Below are positions 47,933 through 56,535 of a stretch of DNA of 64,000 nt, one piece after another (within the stretch, counting starts at the first letter, position 1; the number at the start of each line of letters is the position of its first letter). Under the pieces are notes generated by a model. It was not told where the DNA came from. It searched no databases and saw nothing but the letters and a program-made list of their open reading frames with translations. The DNA comes from Strongylocentrotus purpuratus. Taxonomy: Eukaryota; Echinodermata; Echinoidea; Camarodonta; Strongylocentrotidae. Made by a program: the position numbers and the translations under genes. The stretch covers positions 26,257,791 through 26,321,790 of the forward strand of contig NW_022145604.1 of the NCBI RefSeq assembly GCF_000002235.5. The letters run 5' to 3'.

Positions 47933-48473
47933 TGTTTGTAGTCTACTTTCTGCAGTAAAAAGTTTGCCGTCCGCCCCCCCCCCCCGGCCCCCTCTTTTTC
48001 TTCCATTCTTTTCTGTAACTGTGCGGATGTGATCACTCACCATTTTCAACACTTGTCTTCGATGGCTCTCTGCCTCTGAAACACGCATACTTGATGGCAA
48101 TTACCTACGGCATTTTAATCTAGATCATTGCACAAAGTTAATACTTCTTCCATTTTAGTTTTTACTGAGTCATTTTAAAGTTTAAGCCTCTTTTTCTTCA
48201 TTGCTCCCTTGCTAACAAATTTACAGTCACAGCAATTCAACACAGCACATTACAGTGCATGCAGCAGCAGCAGCATTGCATGCAATGAACGCTTAGCAAC
48301 ACTGGAAGTAGAATACTGTACCAGGAGTTTCTCGGCGTGTGTGAATGTCAGCACGCGCACATTCATCTATCGTTTGCAAGAACGTCGGGATTTTACGTAT
48401 ATCAACCGTCCTTTCATAACCTTTGACACGTTATGGCTGTTGCATACTCCAGTGCACATGCGCGTGATTTAAA

Positions 48474-48708
48474 GAATCCTGGACAACTCGCCACAAAGAC
48501 AACCCGCCCCAAGACAACCCGCCACAATACCCTGGACATCCCGCCACAATACCCTGGACAACCCGCCACAATACCCTGGACAACTCGCCACAGCCTTTTC
48601 GGACAACTCGCCACACTTTTTTCCCCTCATGATTTCTAGATCTAAAATCCCTCATCTTAGATGAAATTGTCATTTTTCATGATTTTCGTGCTTTTATAAA
48701 CACAGTTA
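48474..48708. repeat. Left minisatellite-like inverted end
   Basis: Units of ACAATACCCTGGACAACCCG with small changes, then GGACAACTCGCCACAC and a TAGATCTAAAAT ... TTCGTGCTTTTATAAACACA segment, all found inverted at the right end. Confidence 0.85.
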
Positions 48709-49199
48709 TGACAGGAAACATGGAAATTGTGAGTATTTTGAGAGCTGTTCTAAAGAATAAAGATGATTTTCCTTGCGCTTGCAACAAGAATCTATTTTGG
48801 ACGAATCCAAGCCAGGCGTACGACTACGAGTTACGACTAGAAATCTACGATTTTTAAGTTCATGTCTCAGGAAACTTTTTGATGGTAGGAATATGCTGCT
48901 ATGTATCTTTGGCGTATCTTTACATTCTAATATTACCTTTTTTTTTTTACCTCAAACGGGACAATAGGTTACTAATAAGTTTAAATGTAGCGAGAGGACT
49001 CTCTAATAAGCAAGGGGAGCTTGATTATCACCTGTCATTCAAGAAGATACCTGTCATGATTACATTCAAAATTTTACGTAACGATTACTTACCTATCGTA
49101 AACCATTATTTTTTAGTATACTGTAAGTGTGGCTTCATTACTATTACCGTTATCATCATCATCAGAAAAACCTTGGCGAAAATAGCCAACCAGTCATTT

Positions 49200-49575
49200 T
49201 CTTTTTACTTAAAGTTAGTCTCCCCCCCCCCCCCTATTTCCAGACTGTCCCTTACCTATACCTTACCAACATTTCTTCATTTATTAACAAACTCGTTTTT
49301 TCCTGGTTTGCTCTATTGTACTTTTTCTTTTCTCTCTCCCTCTCTCTCTCTCTTCTATTTCCTCCCCATCACATTTTGTCATACATAACTTTCTTCCTTC
49401 TCAACTTTTCTCTGTTGTTGGTTTGTTCTCTTTTTGCGCTTATTGTACTTTTTCTTTTCTCTCTCCCTCTCTCTCTCTCTCTCTTTTCTATTTCCTCCCC
49501 ATCACATTTTCTCATACATAAAACTTTCTTCCTTCTCAACTTTTCTCTGTTGTTGGTTTGTTCTCTTTTTGCGCT
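49200..49575. repeat. Pyrimidine tract with a 120-bp duplication
   Basis: 49325-49440 and 49445-49575 repeat the same text (CTCTCTCTCTTCTATTTCC, CCATCACATTTT, CTTTCTTCCTTCTCAACTTT, CTGTTGTTGGTTTGTTCTC). Open frames here are composition effects. 48710-49200 and 49575-50480 hold no recognised gene. Confidence 0.75.
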
Positions 49576-50559
49576 TTCGCGCTCCATCTTAATGTATATT
49601 CTTCCCGTTTTCTCTTTTTCGTATATAATATATCAATCTATCTCTTTTGTAAATATTTCCCATGTGTAATTGTTTCTAGTCTGTTAAGGAAGTTTAGTTG
49701 TTAAGTATTTTTGTATTCAAAGTAATTGAGGCTTGAGCGGCACACCCTGTCCAGACCAAATCTGAGTACCCTGGGGGGGGGGGGGGGCTGTACCCGGGAT
49801 AGCTGCCTTCTGGAGGTCGTATAGATGAAGATGAGAGATCTTGGTTATGCAGTATAGGCTTCCAAGTTCCATTCCCTTCACCATTCCTGTGTGTTCGATG
49901 ATGATTGGAGTGACATCCGCTTTGTTCAGATCAATGCCAAAACACTCCCACTTTTTTAACAATTAAAGCATCTAAAATGTTTATGATATAAATAATTTAA
50001 TATTGCTATATTTCTGTTTATGTGGCAAGGGTTTATTGCAAAGGTCCATGTCATGTAAATTTAAATTTAATTATGAAATACATTCTCATGAAACTCGTAA
50101 TGCTGGTAATTTTCATTTTCCTAAAATTCCGTACAAATTAATGTTTTAAAGGGCCAGTTTTATGGGAAAATATCCCGTTTAATATGAAAAACTCTAATTA
50201 AATTAGTATTTTTAAACGATTGTATAAATCCCATATTCTATCATTGTATTCCAGCCAAAATATATGACATTACGTTTAAGTTAATGCACTTCTCCTTCCT
50301 TTTTTTCTTCTTCTTGGTGTTCAGGTACCCTCTGCTTTCCCTTTCCCTTTTTTTCTTTTCTCAACAATACAGTATATACTTGCTAAGGGATTGACGCTAA
50401 TAAGGCTAATTGCCCTTTTTGTTAATCCCACAGTTTTCTTGTAATCAATCTTTTATCTGATAAGATAAAATTTCATTTGACTCTATGGACCCCCTTCAGG
50501 GGTATGATAGCACCACATATTTACAACACAATACAGAAAAATATATATGACTGTGCATG

Positions 50560-50905
50560 GGCAAAAGTGCGAAACTAACCCAGAAAATCTAGAAATAAAC
50601 AAAATTTCAATTTTATTTCGCGGGTCAACTGCCCCCTCCCCTATCAGTACGCCAGTGCTTCCAGTAGGCCTATCCTTCCATGAATTCCTACCATTAAAAA
50701 TTATCAGAAGGGAAAAGGACATGTACAAAGGATAAGGGGGCACTTTAGGGGAACCTGGAAAAGTGGGGCACAGTGTCCCCCCCCCCCCCCCCCCAACCAA
50801 GAATGCCGCCTCTGACGAAACTAACCCAGGAAATCTAGAAATAAACCACATTTCAATTTTATTTCGCGGGTCACATATCAATTCCTTTCATAGCAAAAGC
50901 GCTCC
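50560..50905. repeat. Direct duplication with partner across the Harbinger element
   Basis: GAAACTAACCCAGAAAATCT ... TTTCAATTTTATTTCGCGGG at 50570-50626 repeats at 50817-50873. CCTATCAGTACGCCAGTGCT (50640-50665) recurs at 55333-55355, and CATATCAATTCCTT with GCGCTCCT (50875-50915) recurs inverted at 55275-55305. So matching pieces of the host composite lie on both sides of the Harbinger insertion. Confidence 0.6.
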
Positions 50906-51229
50906 TCACAATTTCTGTAAATTTGGCAGTTTAACGCTACGCGTACCGCCTTGACCGGACTGTGCGGTATCTGTGCAGTTCTGTGTGTAGAGAGGTCGGG
51001 CTGTATTCATTATTTCTTGGGGGTGCATAAATTGCTCTAATTATACGTACGCGTGTAATGCGCAAGTTTATTGTGACGGCACTAAACCCATCCCACTCAT
51101 TGTTACCCTATTTTCATAATGGTACTGACCCAATCAAATGTAGTGCAGTGCGCTCGTACGCGCTGCGCTGCGTGTGTACATGTACTGTACTTATGCATGT
51201 TCAGTTATGGCACAGTCACACGGCCACTT

Positions 51230-51735
51230 ACGGTAGCTGCGGATGCTTACGGATAAAAGTCCGTAAGCATCCGCAAGGATCCGTATCATCCGTAAGCATC
51301 CGTATCCATCCGTAATTCAATCCGCAGGATCCGCAGACATACGCAGATCCGCAGCGGAATTTTGAAAATCTCAAAATTTTGCTGCGGATGAAATATACGT
51401 AAGCATCCGCAGAATATACGTTATCCATACGTAAAATACGTAACTCATACGTAAGATACGTAAACTCATCCGCAGGATACGTTAGATACGTAACTGATCC
51501 GCACACTTTGTCGGGTGTGCGGATGCCTGCGGATACATAGGGGTACGTAAACACTATTACGTAGGAGTTACGTATGTTTAACGTATTTTTGACATATATA
51601 TTGCGGATCTTACGATAGGACTTGCGGTAATTGCGTATGCTTGCGGATGGGATACGAATATTACGGATGGGATACGGATGTTACGGATTGGATATGTATG
51701 TTACGGTTGAGATACGGATAATATGCGGAATTTTT
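51230..51735. repeat. Left subterminal repeat array of the Harbinger element
   Basis: About 500 nt built from short words such as ATCCGTAAGCATCCGCA, ATACGTAA, ATCCGCAG and, later, inverted GCGGATG/TTACGGAT. Comparable array at 54415-54735. Such arrays are where Harbinger proteins are expected to bind (inference). Confidence 0.85.
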
Positions 51736-51739
51736 ACCT

Positions 51740-53200
51740 ATGTCTTCTTTCATTTCGGCGGATGTCGCCTATGCCAAATGGTCTTCACTTGGGTATGCAA
51801 CCCTGGATGCTGCCAGCATCCTCATCATTGTCAGTTCTTCAACTGTAGACTTTCACAGGTCACTCAAGATGGAGAGAGAACGCCGCCTTGTGTTGCTGGA
51901 TTGTTTGATGGCCATCCAACACAATCAGATGCAGATGAAGATCCTGATGGCCAAGATGCAAGCCATCCTTGAAAGGAGAAAAGAGAGGATGTGTTGGGTT
52001 CGTCACTGGATCACATTGCGACCACACCAGGGTGCCTATGGTAACCTGATGCACCTGCTACGCAATGAGGATGTTCAGGGCTTCCGCAACTTCACCCGCA
52101 TCACACCTGCCATGTTTGCCGAAATGGTCACCCGCCTCACTCCTCGCTTACAGAAGTATGATACCTGGTACAGGAAGGCCCTTCCAGTAGGCTTGAAGGT
52201 CGCCATCACCATGCGCTACCTTGCCAGTGGGGACTCCTACCACAGCCTGATGTACCTATTCTATGTACCCCACAACACCATCTCACTCTTGGTGTTGGAC
52301 GTGTGTCAGGCCATCTACGCTGAGTATGGCGAGGAGACCATCAGCAACCCATCTACTCCAGAGGGGTGGAAGGGCATTGCCCAGACCTTCTCCGACCGGT
52401 GGAACTTCCACCATTGCCTGGGAGCCTTAGATGGCAAGCACATCCGCATCAAGGCACCCGCGAACTGTGGCTCCCAGTTCTACAACTATAAGGGGTACAA
52501 CTCGATTGTACTCCTTGCCCTGGTTGATGGCAACTACAAGTTCCGGTGGGTGGAGGTGGGAGCAGGTGGTGCGAGTTCTGATGCCCAGATTTGGAACACG
52601 TGCAGTCTGAAAGAGGCAATTGACGATGAGAACATTGGAATACCACCAGATGAGCCACTGCCTCATGACGATCGAGACATCCCTTATTTCGTGATTGCTG
52701 ACGCTGCATTTGCACTACGCACCACCCTGATGAAGCCTTTTGGTGCCAAGCCACTGACCATGGAGGAGAGGATATTTAACTATAGACTTTCCAGAGCCAG
52801 GAGATGTGTGGAGAATGCCTTTGGCATTCTTGCAAACAGATTCCGGTGTCTTCTGAGTGCTATGGCACAGGTGCCTTCCACAGTGGAGACCATCGTCCTC
52901 GCCTGCCTGTGCATCCACAACCTCCTGAGAGACCAGGCATCCGCTGAGCAGAATGGCATGATGGACAGAGAGGACGACCAGCACAACATCATCCCGGGTG
53001 CATGGAGAGAGGGGGCGTGCTGGATGACATGCAACAGAGGCTTGCTGGCAACTACACCACCAAGATTGCCAAGCGCCAGCGCCTGTACCTCAAGCATTAC
53101 TACAATGGCACCGCCGGAGCAGTTCCCTGGCAGCAGCGCATGGCCTAAGCAGTTGGCCAAACATAACAAACAGACAAATCATGCAACTCTTGATGCTTAA
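51740..53200 (+). CDS. HARBI1-like Harbinger transposase
   Basis: 486 codons. It has a helical N-terminal part (about 1-140) and then the DDE nuclease fold (DDE_Tnp_4): first Asp D231 in GALDGKH, second D321 in VIADAAF, Glu E358 in RRCVENAFG, i.e. DD(90)D(37)E spacing as in HARBI1-type enzymes. VGAGGASSDAQIWN and FNYRLSRARRCVENAFGIL are family hallmarks. The reaction is cut-and-paste excision and integration at TWA sites. After about residue 424 the frame gives an untypical tail. A -1 slip at the G-run 53011-53015 (one G apparently lost) would explain it, because the neighbouring frame encodes AKRQRLYLKHYYNGTAGAVP ending at a stop at 53146. Start chosen as first ATG; residue 44 (MERERR) is an alternative. 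Confidence 0.92.
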   Translation: MSSFISADVAYAKWSSLGYATLDAASILIIVSSSTVDFHRSLKMERERRLVLLDCLMAIQHNQMQMKILMAKMQAILERRKERMCWVRHWITLRPHQGAYGNLMHLLRNEDVQGFRNFTRITPAMFAEMVTRLTPRLQKYDTWYRKALPVGLKVAITMRYLASGDSYHSLMYLFYVPHNTISLLVLDVCQAIYAEYGEETISNPSTPEGWKGIAQTFSDRWNFHHCLGALDGKHIRIKAPANCGSQFYNYKGYNSIVLLALVDGNYKFRWVEVGAGGASSDAQIWNTCSLKEAIDDENIGIPPDEPLPHDDRDIPYFVIADAAFALRTTLMKPFGAKPLTMEERIFNYRLSRARRCVENAFGILANRFRCLLSAMAQVPSTVETIVLACLCIHNLLRDQASAEQNGMMDREDDQHNIIPGAWREGACWMTCNRGLLATTPPRLPSASACTSSITTMAPPEQFPGSSAWPKQLAKHNKQTNHATLDA

Positions 53201-53209
53201 ATTTGACAA

Positions 53210-54205
53210 CAAAAAAATTGAACAAGGTAACGAAAGGATGTAAATTTATTTATAAAATCTGTGTTGAGAAAATCTTTAAAACTCCTATTTCACAAAACAA
53301 ATGGAGGAACATTGTTTCAAAACCAATTGTTACTTGGGACAAAATTTATATGATTCCTTTTAAATGTTCTTTATCAAGAAAACTTAGATATTTACAATAT
53401 AAAATTCTTCATAATATCCTTGGTGTTAACAAGTATCTGAAAACTGTTGGTATATTAAATTTGTGTTCTTTTTGTTCAAAACACTCTGAAACTATTGCCC
53501 ATTTATTTTGGGAATGCCCCTTCAATCGTCGATTTTTAGATGATTTTGAAAAATACACTCTCAAAAGTGAAATAATGTTATCTTTTAATGATTTTGTATT
53601 TGGCATACCAGGTGGAAATTATTCTTCTTTTAATTTTGATATTTTATATGCTAAATATTATATATTTTCAACTAGGTGTTTAAATGGTTATTTATCGTTT
53701 TCATCATTTAAAAAGAAATTAAAATATCAGCATGAGATAGAACGCGTTATGAACACGCAACGAAATAAGTGTATTGTACATCTTGATGGGTCGAGGCACA
53801 TCGAGCTTATTTAAATTTTGTTTTGCTATATTTTGTTTTCTATACATGTATAATATTGTTTGTAATGTATTACATGCATTTTGCATTTGACTATCGTCGG
53901 TGGGCGTCCAAAATCTCGTAAGTCGTTTTTTTTTTTTGGAAAACACTTTTGCGAACTTTTGGAAGCAGTATCACTCGACTAATTATCTGTAAAAATCTCG
54001 TATACCATCTTGTCACATGGTTAGAAATCCACTTTTCCATTGGCTATGGTATACGAGATTTTGACAGATAATTAGTCGAGTGATACTGCTTCTAAAAGTT
54101 CATAAGTGTTTTCCAAAAAAACAGACTTACGAGATTTTGGACGCCCACCGACGTTATATGATTTGTGGAGAAATATTGAATAAAGACTTTCTTTGAAAAA
54201 AAAAA
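53210..54205 (+). mobile_element. 5'-truncated LINE fragment inside the Harbinger element
   Basis: 53203-53814 is open and reads KCSLSRKLRYLQYKILHNIL, LCSFCSKHSETIAHLFWECP, i.e. the C-terminal zinc-finger region after a LINE reverse transcriptase (zf-RVT; C-x2-C...H...C). It ends in AATAAAGACTTTCTTTG and an A-run at 54196-54205. Codon use is far more AT-rich than in the transposase just upstream. It carries a MITE at 53895-54153. A ~20-bp CAGTCTGTATATCT repeat follows at 54206-54260. Confidence 0.8.
53895..54153. mobile_element. Palindromic MITE inside the LINE fragment
   Basis: 259 bp. CGTCGGTGGGCGTCCAAAAT at the left and ATTTTGGACGCCCACCGACG at the right; the two halves pair over about 100 nt (GAAGCAGTATCACTCGACTA ... 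TAGTCGAGTGATACTGCTTC). TAT occurs next to both ends but a clear duplication cannot be fixed. Confidence 0.85.
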
Positions 54206-54414
54206 CAGTCTGTATATCTGCAAACAGTCTGTATATCTCCAAGCAGTCTGTAAATCTATCAAAGCACATTATGGTAAACATTTATAAAAAAAAGTATTCT
54301 GCAAATCATATTTTAAATAATACTGGAGAGTCTCTGTCTCACAAGATAGAACACACATCACTCTAAGTCCTTCAAGAGGCTGCTGAATGAATCTCCTAGT
54401 CCGATCCAAGTGGG

Positions 54415-54735
54415 TTTATATGCGGATGGTGCGGACGCCAGAGGAAGCCGACATGCGCAGACACGAGCGTAACTTATCCGTATCGTCCGTAAGTCATCCG
54501 TAAAATCCGTAAGTCATCCGTAAGTCGTCAGTAACATGTGTCAGCGGGTTGGCAGCGGATGGGTTCATCCGCAGGTTTTACCCGTAACATCCGTAATTCA
54601 TACGTAACATCCGTAACTAATCCGTATCGTCCGCAGAATATAGGTAACTTTTGCTCAAATTTCCGTATTGGGGTTAAAAATTACGCATTTTCATTATCCA
54701 AATATACGCAGGCATCCGCAGGTCCGTAACATGGC
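54415..54735. repeat. Right subterminal repeat array of the Harbinger element
   Basis: Repeats of CATCCGTAA, TCCGTAAGTC, ATCCGCAG and ATACGCAGGCATCCGCAG, mirroring the left array. Confidence 0.85.
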
Positions 54736-55424
54736 CGTGTGACTGTAGCATTATATGTGTATGCATAGCATTACGTACATGCATACGGCTAGCTGGCACA
54801 AAACCCTGGGTCGGGCTTCTAAAATGGGACATGAAGCATGATTTAACATGAAAAATGACGGAGCTAAAAATGAATCAATCAAAATGAAATTTATATGTAT
54901 GAAAAGCTTACGTATCATATGTCATTGTCTGTGATTGAGGATTTACAAATTTGACGCAAAACGCGTTGCTGCAAAGTTAAAGATTGGTTTATCGAAAGGC
55001 AATCGAGCACAGTACGACCGATCCATTGACATTGTGTATGAGAGAGTAATTTTTTTTAAATGGATTGTAAAGTTCAACGTCAAAGTGACGGAGGTTTTTT
55101 TTCAAGTAAGGGCATGGTTTTACATGGAATGTAAAGGAAATGTTTCCTTCTTCTCATATCTCGATTGAGGATATTATTCTCAATTTCGATTTTAAATGGT
55201 AAAGAAAAGTGTAAAAAGATGTCGAGAATTTTACCATATGTCATGTAATATAAAATGCGCGCGGGTCGGTTGATCTCCCAAAAGGAGCGCGAAGGAATTG
55301 ATATGACTGCCCACCCCCCCCCCCCCCCCCCCTATCAGTACGCCAGTGCTTCCAGTATCCTACCATAAACAAATTCTGGGACAGAAAAATGCAGCTGTTA
55401 CAGACCTCTAGATCAAAAGTATAT

Positions 55425-56140
55425 TATTGTTACAAGGGAAATCAACTCTATTATTTTTAATGACTGTTTATAAAAGCACGAAAATCATGAAAAATGACAA
55501 TTTCATTTCAATATATATTATTGTTACAATTAGGGAAATCAACTTTATTCTTTGTAATGACTGTGTTTATAAAAGCACGAAAATCATGAAAAATGACAAT
55601 TTCATTTCAATATATATTATTGTTACAATTAGGGAAATCAACTTTATTCTTTATTCTTTGTAATGACTGTGTTTATAAAAGCACGAAAATCATGAAAAAT
55701 GACAATTTCATTTCATTTTAGATCTAGAAATCATGATGGGAAAAAGTGTGGCGAGTATGACTGTGTTTATAAAAGCACGAAAATCATGACTGAAAAATGA
55801 CAATTTCATTTCAATATATATTATTGTTACAATTAGGGAAATCAACTTTATTCTTTATTCTTTGTAATGACTGTGTTTATAAAAGCACGAAAATCATGAA
55901 AAATGACAATTTCATTTCATTTTAGATCTAGAAATCATGATGGGAAAAAGTGTGGCGAGTATGACTGTGTTTATAAAAGCACGAAAATCATGAAAAATGA
56001 CAATTTCATTTCAATATATATTATTGTTACAATTAGGGAAATCAACTTTATTCTTTATTCTTTGTAATGACTGTGTTTATAAAAGCACGAAAATCATGAA
56101 AAATGACAATTTCATTTCATTTTAGATCTAGAAATCATGA
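55425..56140. repeat. Tandem array with ~100-bp and ~210-bp units
   Basis: ATTGTTACAATTAGGGAAAT, CAACTTTATTCTTTATTC, TTTGTAATGACTGTGTTTAT, AAAAGCACGAAAATCATG, AAAAATGACAATTTCATTTC repeat about six times. Some units also include ATCATGATGGGAAAAAGTGT, which belongs to the terminal repeat, so the array grew out of the element's right end. 54755-55425 has C-run 55313-55332 and no gene. Confidence 0.85.
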
Positions 56141-56292
56141 TGGGAAAAAGTGTGGCGAGTTGTCCGAAAAGGCTGTGGCGAGTTGTCCAGGGTATTGTGG
56201 CGGGTTGTCCAGGGTATTGTGGCGGGATGTCCAGGGTATTGTGGCGGGTTGTCTTGGGGCGGGTTGTCTTTGTGGCGAGTTGTCTGGACCCC
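56137..56292. repeat. Right minisatellite-like inverted end
   Basis: GTGGCGAGTTGTCCGAAAAG, then repeats of GGGTATTGTGGCGGGTTGTC. Inverted copy of 48474-48640. Confidence 0.88.
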
Positions 56293-56446
56293 GATTTAAA
56301 TATCTTGTTGTGTTTACATTTCACACGAAGCTCGTGCAACAAAAAGCTGAAAAGTTTGCTGAAAATAAATCAAAAACAAATGAATGCTATCAGCTAGAGT
56401 ATATTTGTAACAATTGTTACATTTTCTAAAGTCAGATACAAGAACA

Positions 56447-56535
56447 ATGTCTACACAGGAGCAACTTTGTGACTTTAAAAAGTCGGATTCGGACACTAGC
56501 GTCAGGTCGACGACCGAGCTTGAAGAAGCAGGACG
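56447..56535 (+). CDS. FFGP-motif gene exon 1
   Basis: 89 nt: MSTQEQLCDFKKSDSDTSVR then STTELEEAGR; donor GTGAGT. ATG is the first in frame after a stop just upstream (TTTTCTAA at about 56422-56429). Promoter or 5' untranslated sequence is not identifiable; the composite element ends only 154 nt upstream. Confidence 0.8.

Larger units (their letters stand above)
51208..54750 (+). mobile_element. PIF/Harbinger DNA transposon
   Basis: 3,543 bp. Ends TGGCACAGTCACACGGCCA (left) and, inverted, TGCTACAGTCACACGGCCA (right); TTA directly outside both (51205-51207, 54751-54753), the classic Harbinger target duplication. It carries a DDE transposase gene, dense subterminal repeats at both ends and, after the gene, a truncated LINE insertion. 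The second (Myb-like) protein usual for autonomous Harbingers is not seen. Confidence 0.93.
48474..56292. mobile_element. 7.8-kb composite element with minisatellite-like inverted ends
   Basis: The ~230-nt ends are inverted copies: left 48482-48708, right 56063-56285, each with 4-6 units of about 25 nt containing GACAACTCGCCACA or GACAACCCGCCACAATACC. GATTTAAA stands just outside at 48466-48473 and 56293-56300, fitting an 8-bp target duplication (hAT, P or Merlin type). The outermost 8 nt of the two ends match poorly, so the boundary is uncertain. No transposase of its own is visible. A Harbinger transposon (51208-54750) lies within. Confidence 0.5.

Noticed and set aside
49127-49669. 180-codon Ser/Leu/Phe-rich frame that looks membrane-like
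   Set aside because: Pyrimidine-rich duplicated repeat gives hydrophobic codons in every frame; no other sign of coding.
56137-56397. Cys/Gly/Val/Trp-rich repeat protein
   Set aside because: It is the ~25-nt minisatellite end of the composite element; the inverted copy at 48431-48673 gives the same artefact.
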